DNA from: Chryseobacterium sp. W4I1
GTDB lineage: Bacteria; Bacteroidota; Bacteroidia; Flavobacteriales; Weeksellaceae
DNA length: 64,000 nt
NCBI RefSeq assembly: GCF_030816115.1
Contig: NZ_JAUSXQ010000001.1
Coordinates: 3,100,001-3,164,000, forward strand
Direction of reading: 5' to 3'
Part shown: positions 8,508-16,807 of the stretch, piece after piece
Layout of the letters: every line of letters begins with the position of its first letter
How positions within the stretch are numbered: the first letter of the stretch is position 1
Made by a program: the position numbers and the translations under genes
The notes under the pieces: model-generated
What the model was told of the DNA's origin: nothing
What the model saw: only the letters and a program-made list of their open reading frames with translations
The model's database searches: none

Positions 8508-8757
8508 ACTAGGAAATGCTTATACTCAAACCTAAATAAACCAAATGTTTATATTAAAGTAAAATTAAACACAAAATAGATTTCCGATAATTCTTATCCT
8601 ACTTATTATTTAGATAATGTAAATCAATACAAACAGCCGTTAACTGCTATAGACTAGTTTAGCTTGATAGTAAAGCCCTCTCTTCAGAGTTTTTTTCATT
8701 TTGGTGTTCAAATATTAATCATGAAATGGTGCTATATAAAATAGTTCTGACAAGAAT

Positions 8758-8787
8758 ATAAAAAAATCCCCGAATTGCTTCGGGGAT
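8758..8787 (-). terminator. Orphan hairpin, minus-strand terminator-like
   Basis: ATCCCCGAA/TTCGGGGAT stem (8766-8774 with 8779-8787). On the minus strand it is followed by seven T. No minus-strand gene leads into it. On the plus strand it sits 14 bases before the ATG at 8802, so it could equally be a 5' leader hairpin. Confidence 0.5.
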
Positions 8788-8801
8788 AAAAACTAATAAC
8801 C

Positions 8802-8957
8802 ATGAAAACTCAAATTAAACATGAGTTGCTTGATTACATTGAAAAATCGTGCCAAAACTATTTATTACAAAAAAATATTTTCTTTATTTTTATTAAAGGT
8901 CATGTGGTGTATATCCAAACTATTTTAGATACATTTTTCCAAAATTCGCCCTCGTAA
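8802..8957 (+). CDS. Possible small protein (51 aa), weak
   Basis: It begins MKTQIKHELLDYIEKS, an amphipathic-looking segment, then turns hydrophobic and Phe/Ile-rich. It has an A-rich leader (AAAACTAATAACC) typical of this genome and follows a strong hairpin. A plus-strand terminator lies at 9169. No family is recognised, and it could be spurious. Confidence 0.3.
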   Translation: MKTQIKHELLDYIEKSCQNYLLQKNIFFIFIKGHVVYIQTILDTFFQNSPS

Positions 8958-9168
8958 TGGGTAGTTACAACCTTATTCCTGTTTTGTTAAAGCAGCTTAA
9001 ACCCAATTTATAAATCGATCCAAATCCATTTTTTATGATTAAAATCATATTTTAAGAGGATGTTTTATTTCTACATTTGAAAAAATGCGATTCAATTTAT
9101 CTTGCTAATTTAATGTGTCAACAGCAATATTTATAATCTTAATACTTTTTTAGATCATACTTTTTTTT

Positions 9169-9195
9169 AACTCTCCTCTATTAGGAGAGTTTTTT
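9169..9195 (+). terminator. Plus-strand terminator in gene-poor region
   Basis: AACTCTCCT/AGGAGAGTT stem followed by TTTTT. The gene it serves is unclear; the frame at 8802-8957 is the only plus-strand candidate. Confidence 0.65.
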
Positions 9196-9247
9196 ATGCA
9201 ATGATTAAAGTATATTTTAGGTAATTATATCAGGCGCTTGATAAAAA

Positions 9248-9273
9248 CAAAAAAGCCTCCATAGTGGAGGCCT
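9248..9273 (-). terminator. Orphan hairpin, minus-strand terminator-like
   Basis: GCCTCC/GGAGGC stem (9255-9260 with 9266-9271), followed on the minus strand by TTTTTTG. I find no supported minus-strand gene between it and 9555. On the plus strand it is followed within 20 bases by an ATG that meets a stop after eight codons. Confidence 0.5.
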
Positions 9274-9554
9274 CAAAAACACAAATGATGAAAAAAATTC
9301 TTATAATTTGAGCTAAAATTATCTATTATTAATCTATATCAAAGTTAACTTCTTTTACAATCTTATTTTATGAGTCAAGTCATAAAAGTCATTTTTTAAC
9401 ATTTAATAGATGTTATTATGTATTTCTACCTATTATATTCAGTTAATTGTCCATAACAGATATTAAATAAGTTATATTATACTGTACAGTCATTCAAACT
9501 ATTTATAATTCTATCAAAAGTTCACAGACTGATCAATAAATTAACTTTCAATTT

Positions 9555-9580
9555 ATAAAAAAATCCTCGTGAGAGGATCT
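9555..9580 (-). terminator. Terminator of the lipoprotein gene
   Basis: ATCCTC/GAGGAT stem, followed on the minus strand by seven T, 34 bases beyond the stop of the minus-strand lipoprotein gene at 9614. Confidence 0.75.
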
Positions 9581-9613
9581 ATAAAAAATGAATGCAGTAT
9601 TTTACTCAAAAAA

Positions 9614-10063
9614 TTATTCTTCCCAGGTAATAGGAACATACACTGTAACATATCCGTCTGCATCTACCTGAGCATCAGAAACAGTTCCTGTCACAGTTCC
9701 ATAACCAACCCAGCCTCCCTGTCCTTGTAATGCCGTAAATGTGTACGTTCCTGCAGGAACACCTTCATAATATGCAGGAAGAGATTGAAAACCACCACCA
9801 TAATAGGTATCAAATTCCTCTCCGGTGACCGTGTTTTTAGCAATAAAGCTACCAACATCATAATTTCCGGACAGAGTTTTGGTACCATTAGTAGAAATAA
9901 GTCCAAATCTCAGTCTATAGGTTTTCGCTTTAGAAGCCTCTTTAGAAGCTTCAGAATAAGCCTTCTGATTTGTGGTTTCCATCATATCATCATTGGAAGA
10001 ACACGAAACAGCGATCATCGATAGGGCCATAAAAGCCATCGTTTTAAAAATTAATGTTTTCAT
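9614..10063 (-). CDS. Small hypothetical lipoprotein (149 aa)
   Basis: The signal peptide ends in a lipobox (I-A-V-S-C, Cys about residue 21) followed by S-S-N-D. An S/N/D-rich stretch right after the Cys matches the lipoprotein export signal known in Bacteroidota, so surface exposure is plausible. A charged linker rich in Ala, Ser, Glu and Lys leads to a roughly 100-residue beta-rich domain with G-T-Y-T-F-T-A-L-Q-G and V-T-V-Y-V-P strands, which looks immunoglobulin- or carboxypeptidase-regulatory-like. No family is recognised. It is monocistronic with its own promoter and terminator. Confidence 0.75.
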   Translation of the reverse strand: MKTLIFKTMAFMALSMIAVSCSSNDDMMETTNQKAYSEASKEASKAKTYRLRFGLISTNGTKTLSGNYDVGSFIAKNTVTGEEFDTYYGGGFQSLPAYYEGVPAGTYTFTALQGQGGWVGYGTVTGTVSDAQVDADGYVTVYVPITWEE

Positions 10064-10083
10064 AATAAAGTAATTTGGTTTTT

Positions 10084-10115
10084 CAAAAATAATTATTTCT
10101 TATGAACTGAATCAA
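10084..10115 (-). promoter_or_regulatory. Promoter of the lipoprotein gene
   Basis: On the minus strand, TTG (10113-10115) and TATTTTTG (10084-10091) are 21 bases apart, ending about 20 bases before the start codon at 10063. Confidence 0.5.
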
Positions 10116-10298
10116 AACTATTCATTAACTAAAAATTACATTACGAAAAGAAATAAGTTCCCAACAAACGTCTGAAACAGGAGATTTTGATATAAAATTT
10201 AATACTTTAACACTTCTTAACTAAATTTTGGCTTCATAATTGAGAATAGAAATACAGTTACTGCCGTTTTGGCTAAACTATTTACAAAAATTTGAATT

Positions 10299-10855
10299 AT
10301 GAAAAAGATAGTATTAGCAGGTTTTTTATCAGTCTTCTTAATGACAGCCTGCAAAAAAGACGACAGGACAGCTGAAAAATCTCTAGAAGAGCAAAAACTT
10401 GAATTTCAAGCAAGACAGCTTGATATAGAAAAACAAAAGCTGGCCATCGAGAAAGAAAAGTTATTATACGAAGCACAGAAAAAAAAGCAGACAGTATCTC
10501 TGAAAGTAAAAAAGCGACTGCTACTGCAAACAATAATTCTAGACCTAAGGTCATAAGAGAAACAAGAACAATATATAGAGACAGAGGCTCAAACTCTAAT
10601 TCCGGAAGTGGAACTTATGCAAACAATGGAAGCAGTTCTTCGCAGGGAACTACTCAGCAACAGAAAAAAGGATGGAGTAAAGCTGCTAAAGGTACCGCTA
10701 TTGGTGCTGTAGGTGGTGCTGCAGTGGGAGCTATTGTTGCTAAGAAAAACAGAGGTCTCGGAGCCGTAATCGGCGGTGTAGTAGGTGGTGCAACCGGTTA
10801 TACCATCGGTAGAGCTGGAGATAGAAAAGACGGAAGAGTTCAGCCACGTAATTAA
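10299..10855 (+). pseudogene. Glycine-zipper lipoprotein gene split by a -1 frameshift (possibly recoded)
   Basis: The zero frame (10299-10556) encodes a lipoprotein signal (M-T-A-C, Cys about residue 18), K-K-D-D, and a charged coiled coil rich in E, K and Q. It then runs into 22 unrelated residues and a stop. The -1 frame continues sensibly from 10487 (A-D-S-I-S-E-S-K-K-A-T-A) to TAA at 10853-10855. That part gives a Ser/Asn/Gly linker and a glycine-zipper segment (G-T-A-I-G-A-V-G-G-A-A-V-G-A and G-G-V-V-G-G-A-T-G-Y). The switch lies in eight A followed by G (10479-10487), where the zero frame reads A AAA AAG, the classic -1 slippery heptamer. The restored protein is 185 aa. Cell-envelope location is inferred. 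A disabling mutation, sequencing error, ribosomal frameshift or transcript slippage all fit. Confidence 0.75.
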
Positions 10856-10874
10856 TATTTTCACGATAACATTT

Positions 10875-10906
10875 AAAGATTGCTTATTTTTAAGCAATCT
10901 TTTTTT
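10875..10906 (+). terminator. Terminator after the glycine-zipper gene
   Basis: AGATTGCTTA-type stem (AAAGATTGCTT/AAGCAATCTTT) followed by seven T. Its last T directly abuts the ATG at 10907 of the next gene. Confidence 0.8.
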
Positions 10907-12539
10907 ATGATTTTACTTTTACTTTCATCGGTTCTTATCCTTACAACCCTTGCTGGCTGGGGAAAAATTATGGAAAAGCTTTTCGGAAATTTATCTGTAG
11001 GAATTTCTGGCAGTATTTTAAACGGTATATTAGGATTGAGCCTCCTATGGACAGTAGCTGCATTTTTTATTCCTATTAATATATATGTAGAAATCCCTTG
11101 CGTTTTGGCAGGAATTCTGTTTTTTTTCAAAAAGAAAATATATCTGAATTTTTTCCTGATTTCGATGAAAGATGCCATTCTTATTGGAATTATTTCATTA
11201 TTTATTCTTTACAGCAGTTCTTTCTATCCCTTTCTGTTAGACCATTTTGGATATTATGTTCCCACTATCAAATGGCTCACAGAATATGGTATGGTAAAAG
11301 GGATCTCCAATCTTGACCTTACCTTGGGCCAGATGTCTGTATGGCATATTTTCCAAACAGGATTTTCCAATTTTTCTGATCCATTTCTGAGGATTAATGC
11401 CGTACTTCTTATTATTTATAGCCTTTATATTTTTGAAAGAAAAAGCTGGGTCCAGCTTTGTTTCATCCCGGTACTGCTGCTTTTTTTCACAAGTACCCAG
11501 TTCCGATCTGCCTGTTATCATATTATCATTAATTGTTTTAAATGAAATCATAACAGGAAATAAAAACATCAGTCTTCTATTCGCCTATTCCGTATTTGTT
11601 TTCTCTATAAAACCTACTATGATATGGCTTCCCGTATTGGTATTTCTGTGTTCCTTTTTCATTTTTAAACCCAATTATAAAAATCTGATTTTTGGATGCT
11701 TCATTCTTTTGCTATTCTTTATTAAAAATCTATGGACCTTCGGATACCCGGTATTCCCGGTAGCAATAGGTGATATTGGGGTAAGTTGGAAACCCAATCC
11801 GGAGGTATTAAAAATATCTTCAAAATATGCCATTCTGAAAACTTATGATATGCAGTATACTTACGAAGAAATTCAGAAATTTTCAGCATATGACAGTATC
11901 AAAAATTGGTTTATATTGGATGGAATCAAATCAAAAATCAATATATTTTTTATTTTAAGCCTGGTAGCATTTATAGCTTTTGCTATTATTAAAAAGAAAA
12001 AGATCATTACTGTGATCTGTATCTCACTATTGATAAAAAGTGCATTGGTATTATCTTTTTCAGCACAGTACCGCTTTTTTATTGATGTATTTTTCGTTAT
12101 ATTTTTTATTCTGCTCATTAATTTTAGTAAAAGAAATTCATTTGTTTTTTTTTCAATAGGAAGTTTACTGGTTATCAGTTTTTTAAGCTTTCCTGATTTC
12201 ATCCGTCAGTATATTCCCAGTTTTAAACCCGGAAGCTTTATGGCCGCATTTAAAAAAGAGCAGCTGTATAAACCTTCAGTCTATGATTACAACAAATTTG
12301 AAACTTTCCGTATAGGGAACTTAAAATTCAATGTATCAAAAAATTATCCTTTTAATTTCAATACTCCGCTTCCCGCAATATCACAGGGGTATATTCTGGA
12401 TGACGTAGAGGCAGGAATCTTCCCACAGTATATTGACGAAAAAAATATCAGAAAAGGTTTTATCTGGAAACCGCTGACAGAAGATGAAAAAAAGAAGGCA
12501 GCGAACGTTATCAATAATATCAAAAACACTGATAAATAG
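10907..12539 (+). pseudogene. Polytopic membrane protein, frameshifted (LIC_10190-like)
   Basis: Two overlapping frames give one protein. 10907 to about 11487 encodes hydrophobic helices and the segment FLLDHFGYYVPTIKWL. From about 11487 to 12539 the next frame continues S-Q-V-P-S-S-D-L-P-V-I and further helices, ending in a soluble tail. The join falls in a run of seven T (11481-11487); one T fewer gives a continuous frame of about 543 aa. The layout of many helices and periplasmic loops with D-x-x-G-Y-Y-x-P resembles the LIC_10190 family, related to C-type glycosyltransferases of envelope polymers, but I am not certain. ATG 10907 directly follows the terminator; an upstream start at 10880 would lie inside its stem. 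Confidence 0.65.
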
Positions 12540-12577
12540 AACAAATACAGAAACTTTATTATCTGAATAAAAATAGG

Positions 12578-12585
12578 TAATTTTG
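12578..12585 (+). promoter_or_regulatory. -7 box abutting aroC start
   Basis: TAATTTTG ends four bases before the aroC ATG at 12590. If used, transcription would start at or next to the start codon. No clear -33 box is seen. Confidence 0.4.
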
Positions 12586-12589
12586 TAAC

Positions 12590-13660
12590 ATGTTCAATAC
12601 ATTAGGTAATCTTCTCAGTCTTACAACATTTGGAGAAAGTCACGGTGTGGCTTACGGTGGTATCATCAATAATTTTCCGGCAGGTTTAACGGTAGATCTC
12701 GATAAAGTTCAATATGAATTGGATCGGAGAAAGCCCGGCCAGTCTGCAATAGTCACTCAAAGGAAAGAAAGTGACACGGTAAAGTTCCTTTCCGGAATCT
12801 TTGAAGGAAAAACTACAGGCACCCCGATCGGATTTATTATAGAAAACGAAAATCAGAAATCTAAGGACTATGATCACATTGCAGATTCATACCGTCCAAG
12901 TCATGCAGATTTCACGTATGACCAGAAATTTGGAATAAGGGATTATCGCGGGGGAGGAAAATCTTCAGCAAGGGAAACAATTAATTGGGTTGTTGCAGGA
13001 GCTTTGGCCAAGCAACTCTTATCCGGCATCGAGATCAATGCCTATGTTTCTTCTGTAGGCGATATTTTCTGTGAAAAACCATACCAGGATTTGGATTTTT
13101 CCAAAACAGAAAGTAACGATGTACGTTGTCCGGATGCTGAAACAGCCGAAAGAATGATCGAAAGAATCAAAGAGATCAAAAAAGAAGGCAATACCATTGG
13201 CGGAACGGTTACCTGCGTGATCAAAAATGTTCCCGTGGGAATCGGAGAACCTATATTTTCCAAGCTTCAGGCTGAATTAGGTAAAGCTATGCTGAATATC
13301 AATGCCTGTAAAGGATTTGAATATGGAAGTGGTTTCTGTGGTGCTAAAATGACAGGGAAGGAGCATAATGATGCTTTCAATACGGATTTCACTACAAAAT
13401 CTAATCTTTCAGGAGGCATCCAGGGGGGGATTTCCAACGGAATGGATATTTATTTCCGTGCGGCATTTAAACCGGTAGCTACCATTTTGCGGCCTCAGGA
13501 CAGCGTTGACCGATATGGAAATCCTGTTACCGTAGAAGGAAAAGGACGCCACGATCCGTGTGTAGTACCCAGAGCAGTTCCCGTTGTGGAAAGTTTGGCC
13601 GCATTTGTATTGGCTGACCTGTTTTTGATCAACAAAACAAGAAACATCAATAATTTTTAA
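12590..13660 (+). CDS. aroC: Chorismate synthase
   Basis: AroC converts 5-enolpyruvylshikimate-3-phosphate to chorismate, the last common step of aromatic synthesis, using reduced FMN. The N terminus shows [12 protein letters not shown], and [11 protein letters not shown] lies around residue 120; both are family signatures. D-R-Y-G-N-P-V and the RHDPC motif near the C terminus complete the active site. The length of 356 aa is normal. Two thioredoxin-fold genes follow within 17 and 46 bases. Confidence 0.97.
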   Translation: MFNTLGNLLSLTTFGESHGVAYGGIINNFPAGLTVDLDKVQYELDRRKPGQSAIVTQRKESDTVKFLSGIFEGKTTGTPIGFIIENENQKSKDYDHIADSYRPSHADFTYDQKFGIRDYRGGGKSSARETINWVVAGALAKQLLSGIEINAYVSSVGDIFCEKPYQDLDFSKTESNDVRCPDAETAERMIERIKEIKKEGNTIGGTVTCVIKNVPVGIGEPIFSKLQAELGKAMLNINACKGFEYGSGFCGAKMTGKEHNDAFNTDFTTKSNLSGGIQGGISNGMDIYFRAAFKPVATILRPQDSVDRYGNPVTVEGKGRHDPCVVPRAVPVVESLAAFVLADLFLINKTRNINNF

Positions 13661-13677
13661 TAAAAATATTTTAAGTA

Positions 13678-14241
13678 ATGAAAAATTACTGGGATCAGGG
13701 AATTTCTTTTGAGGAATATATCCACATCGGAAGAGAACGATTAGAAAATCCTTCCAACCAACAGGAAACTGACTATAAACAATATTACGAACTTGGACTT
13801 CAGAGAATGGACAGAACACTTAAAAAGTATGTTCCGGATGAAGAACAGGTAAAAATATTGGCTTCTAAGAATTTTGACGGAAAAATCCTGATCATTTCTG
13901 AAGCATGGTGCGGAGACGCCAGTGCTACAGTACCCGCACTTGTTAAGTTTTTCGAAGGACACAACGAGGTTAAAATTTTCCTGAGAGACAGTGATAAAAG
14001 CCTGATCAATCAGTATCTGACCAATGGTACAGAATCTATTCCTAAAGCGCTTATCCTGGATAAAGATTTTAATGTTAAAAACTCATGGGGCCCGCGTCCG
14101 AAGTTCGGCTATGAACTGTTAATGAAGCATAAAGCTGATCCGGAAGCTTATCCAAAAGATAATTTCTACAACGACCTGCAGCTGTACTATGCCAAAAACA
14201 GAGGTAAGGATGCTGTTCAGGAAATCCTAGAATTATTATAA
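13678..14241 (+). CDS. Thioredoxin-like protein with a single active-site Cys
   Basis: This cytoplasmic protein of 187 aa resembles the Thioredoxin_9 family. The place of the usual CxxC is occupied by E-A-W-C-G-D-A, so only C78 remains and the resolving Cys is an Ala. The segment S-I-P-K-A-L holds the cis-Pro-like position. A monothiol or non-redox binding role is therefore more likely than disulfide reduction. It starts 17 bases after aroC and is probably co-transcribed. Confidence 0.8.
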   Translation: MKNYWDQGISFEEYIHIGRERLENPSNQQETDYKQYYELGLQRMDRTLKKYVPDEEQVKILASKNFDGKILIISEAWCGDASATVPALVKFFEGHNEVKIFLRDSDKSLINQYLTNGTESIPKALILDKDFNVKNSWGPRPKFGYELLMKHKADPEAYPKDNFYNDLQLYYAKNRGKDAVQEILELL

Positions 14242-14287
14242 TTCAGATAAAATTTTCACGGCAAAAAATAATAGTAAAGATCTACGC

Positions 14288-14827
14288 ATGAAAAAAAATA
14301 TCATTTATCTTGTCCTCATCATCATTATCGGTGTTATCGCTTTTGTTCCGGGGGTAAAGGAATACCTTAGAGATCAGTTTTTCCCGATCGCTACCATAGA
14401 AAATGCCGTACACGTCAGTGAAGAAGATTATGACATCGAGCTGAAAGGAATCAATGTACCGAGCACCAATCTTAAAGCATTTAAAAATAAACCTGTTTTC
14501 CTGAATTTCTGGGGAACATGGTGCCCGCCCTGCAGAAAAGAATGGCCAACCATCCAGAAATTGTATGATTCAAGAAAAGGAAATGTAGATTTCATTCTGA
14601 TTGCCATGAATGACAAAGAAGATGCGGTAAGAGCATTTTTAAAGGAAAATAATTATACTGTCCCTGTATATATTGCACAAAGCCCTATTTCTGAAAAAAT
14701 TCTTCCAAAAGTATTCCCTACCACTTTTCTTATAGACCAGCATGGAAGGATCATCATTAAAGAAGATGCCTACAGAGATTGGAACACAGAGACTGTGCAT
14801 CAGTTCATTGACAATATCATCAAGTAG
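14288..14827 (+). CDS. TlpA-family thiol-disulfide oxidoreductase
   Basis: An N-terminal membrane anchor (about residues 5-22) holds a periplasmic thioredoxin domain with the active site G-T-W-C-P-P-C (C79 and C82). K-V-F-P-T-T-F-L-I contains the cis-Pro loop. Proteins of this type reduce disulfides in the cell envelope, often for cytochrome c or metal protein maturation. The length of 179 aa is typical. It lies 46 bases after the single-Cys thioredoxin-like gene. Confidence 0.88.
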   Translation: MKKNIIYLVLIIIIGVIAFVPGVKEYLRDQFFPIATIENAVHVSEEDYDIELKGINVPSTNLKAFKNKPVFLNFWGTWCPPCRKEWPTIQKLYDSRKGNVDFILIAMNDKEDAVRAFLKENNYTVPVYIAQSPISEKILPKVFPTTFLIDQHGRIIIKEDAYRDWNTETVHQFIDNIIK

Positions 14828-14851
14828 TTTTTTAACTAATTTTATATTTTA

Positions 14852-14867
14852 TTGGTACAGAATTTGC
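14852..14867 (+). promoter_or_regulatory. Sigma-54-like promoter before DUF1232 gene
   Basis: The sequence TTGGTACAGAATTTGC has GG at 14854-14855 and GC at 14866-14867 with ten bases between, exactly the -24/-12 spacing. It matches TGGyACr-N4-TTGC. A transcript would start near 14879, 30 bases before the ATG at 14909. Confidence 0.5.
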
Positions 14868-14908
14868 GAAATTAACTACGTTGAAAAAGAAAAAAAACCA
14901 AACACAAT

Positions 14909-15250
14909 ATGAAGTATTCAAAATTAAACCTTGCTAAAGAAGCCATCAGCCATAAAGGTTTCGTAAAAAAAATCCCTGATATATTCAGAATGGTAAAATT
15001 ATGGAGAAAAGGACTTTATCCTATAAAATCCATTGATATCATTCTTCCGCTTCTTGGAATTTTATACGTGATCTCCCCTATCGATCTTCTTCCAGAATTT
15101 GCAATACCTGTATTAGGTGTTATGGATGACCTGGCGGTATTATCACTTACAATTCCAAAACTGATTAAAGAAGTTGATAAATTCCTTCTTTGGGAAGCTG
15201 AACAAAGAATGAGCAGTACCAAGATTATCGATGTAGAAATTATAAAATAA
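14909..15250 (+). CDS. DUF1232 (YkvA-type) small membrane protein
   Basis: This 113-aa protein has one long hydrophobic region (about residues 45-85) with the DUF1232 signature Y-V-I-S-P-I-D-L-L-P-E-F and G-V-M-D-D-L-A-V. The family is widespread, and its function is not established. It has its own sigma-54-like site and a terminator. Confidence 0.85.
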   Translation: MKYSKLNLAKEAISHKGFVKKIPDIFRMVKLWRKGLYPIKSIDIILPLLGILYVISPIDLLPEFAIPVLGVMDDLAVLSLTIPKLIKEVDKFLLWEAEQRMSSTKIIDVEIIK

Positions 15251-15272
15251 TAATTTACAGAAATATTTTAAG

Positions 15273-15302
15273 CCATCCTGAAACATTTCAGGATGGTTTT
15301 TT
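15273..15302 (+). terminator. Terminator of the DUF1232 gene
   Basis: Eleven-base stem CCATCCTGAAA/TTTCAGGATGG followed by six T. Confidence 0.88.
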
Positions 15303-15346
15303 GTATACAAATGGTTGATAAATTTTTAAGCCTTACTTCAAATGTT

Positions 15347-15354
15347 TAAATTTG
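15347..15354 (+). promoter_or_regulatory. -7 box before the UMP synthase gene
   Basis: TAAATTTG lies 19 bases upstream of the start codon at 15374. No TTG at proper spacing is evident. Confidence 0.4.
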
Positions 15355-15373
15355 CATTATCTAATAAAAAATA

Positions 15374-16753
15374 ATGGAAAGTAAAAAAGAGTTTTTCTTA
15401 GAGTGCTATAAGCTTGGCATTATCAAATTCGGAAGATTTACCTTAAAAAGCGGTATTGAAAGTCCTTTTTATGTAGACCTGAGACCTTTGGCTTCAGATC
15501 CGAAAATTTTAAAAAATCTGGCTAATTATTTACTGGAAATGCTTCCGCTTGATAATTTTGACCTGATTTGCGGGGTGCCTTATGCAGCACTGCCAATGGC
15601 TACTGCCATGTCTCTGGAAAGCTATATTCCATTAATTATTAAAAGAAAAGAGGCAAAGAATTACGGAACTAAGAAACTGATCGAGGGAATTTACCAGAAA
15701 GGACAAAACTGTCTTTTGGTAGAAGACGTGATCACTTCCGGAAAATCTCTGGTAGAAACTATTGCCGAGGTAGAGCAGGAAGATCTGAAAGTAGCTGATA
15801 TTGTTGTTGTTTTAGACAGAGAACAGGGAGGAAAACAGCTTTTGGAAAATAAGGGCTACAGAGTTCATACTCTTTTCAATATTTCAGAAGTCTGTACTAT
15901 TCTTCAGGAAACAGGAGAACTTTCTGATGAAGAAGTAAAAAGGATTCAGGATTTTCTTCAGGGGAACCATATTCAGTTTGAAGAAAAGATCAGAAGTTCT
16001 TACGAGCAAAAGCTGCAGCACGCACAGCATTCAGTTTCAAAAAAATTATTGGAAACGGCTTTAAAGAAAAAATCAAACCTGATTGCATCCGCAGATGTTA
16101 CTACAACAAAGGAATTACTTGATTTAGCTGAGAAAGTAGGACCTCATGTGATTGCATTAAAAACGCATATCGACATTATTTCAGATTTTGAATATGAAAA
16201 AACAATTACTCCATTAAAAGCGCTGGCTGAAAAGCACCAGTTCTTACTGATGGAAGACAGAAAATTTGCAGATATCGGGAATACACAGGAACTGCAGTTC
16301 ACCAGTGGAGTATTTAAGATTACAGACTGGGCAGATTTTGTGACTTCACAGGTTATTGGAGGGTTTGAATCTTTAGACTGCTTTAAAAATGTGGGGGTTG
16401 TTGCTATCGTAGGAATGTCTTCAAAAGGAGCGCTGACTACGGCAAGTTATCGTGAAGAAGCCCTGAAAGTGGCACTATCCCATCCTAATGTCATTGGAGG
16501 AGTATCGCAAAACCAGATTCCAGAAGACCTTCTTCTATTCACTCCGGGTGTGAATCTTGCAGACTCAGGAGACGGAAAAGGACAGCAGTACAATACACCT
16601 GAACATGTTTTCAAAATGCTTCATACTGATTTCATCATCGTAGGAAGAGGAATTTACAAGTCTGAAGACCCTGAAACAGCTGCTATCACTTATAAAAATG
16701 AGGGTTGGAATGCTTATGTTAATTCTTTGCAAAAAAACGAAGTACAAGGCTAA
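15374..16753 (+). CDS. Fused orotate phosphoribosyltransferase / OMP decarboxylase (UMP synthase)
   Basis: The N-terminal domain (about residues 1-205) is a PyrE phosphoribosyltransferase with the PRPP loop L-L-V-E-D-V-I-T-S-G-K-S. The C-terminal domain (about 220-459) is a PyrF decarboxylase with the catalytic set K263-x3-D267 in LKTHIDI and K297-x2-D300 in EDRKFADIGNT. It ends with the loop G-Q-Q-Y-N-T-P and I-I-V-G-R-G-I. Together they turn orotate into UMP. The order PyrE-PyrF and the wording of the decarboxylase motifs match animal and plant UMP synthase rather than the short bacterial PyrF. It is transcribed alone, 71 bases downstream of the DUF1232 terminator. Confidence 0.95.
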   Translation: MESKKEFFLECYKLGIIKFGRFTLKSGIESPFYVDLRPLASDPKILKNLANYLLEMLPLDNFDLICGVPYAALPMATAMSLESYIPLIIKRKEAKNYGTKKLIEGIYQKGQNCLLVEDVITSGKSLVETIAEVEQEDLKVADIVVVLDREQGGKQLLENKGYRVHTLFNISEVCTILQETGELSDEEVKRIQDFLQGNHIQFEEKIRSSYEQKLQHAQHSVSKKLLETALKKKSNLIASADVTTTKELLDLAEKVGPHVIALKTHIDIISDFEYEKTITPLKALAEKHQFLLMEDRKFADIGNTQELQFTSGVFKITDWADFVTSQVIGGFESLDCFKNVGVVAIVGMSSKGALTTASYREEALKVALSHPNVIGGVSQNQIPEDLLLFTPGVNLADSGDGKGQQYNTPEHVFKMLHTDFIIVGRGIYKSEDPETAAITYKNEGWNAYVNSLQKNEVQG

Positions 16754-16807
16754 AACTCTGTTGAATATATTCAAAATAAGTTTATATTTGAGCTTTATCA
16801 CAGGATA

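Larger units (their letters stand above)
8475..9613. other. Gene-poor region with several hairpins
   Basis: About 1.1 kb with no long reading frame on either strand. It holds a weak 51-codon frame (8802-8957), one plus-strand terminator (9169) and three hairpins that look like minus-strand terminators (8758, 9248, 9555). Only the last of these has an evident upstream gene. Short transcripts or decayed genes would explain the others. Confidence 0.5.

Noticed and set aside
8680..8705. CTCT/AGAG hairpin followed by T run as a terminator
   Set aside because: Stem has only four pairs; listed nowhere as a feature for that reason.
9291..9317. ATGATGAAAAAA start after the hairpin at 9248
   Set aside because: Stops after eight codons; too short to support as a gene.
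9785..10024. Plus-strand frame opposite the lipoprotein gene
   Set aside because: The minus strand has a lipobox, promoter and terminator; the plus frame has no gene-like features.
10589..10897. Minus-strand frame across the glycine-zipper region
   Set aside because: Ser/Thr-rich product is the complement of Gly/Ala-rich coding sequence; it is a shadow.
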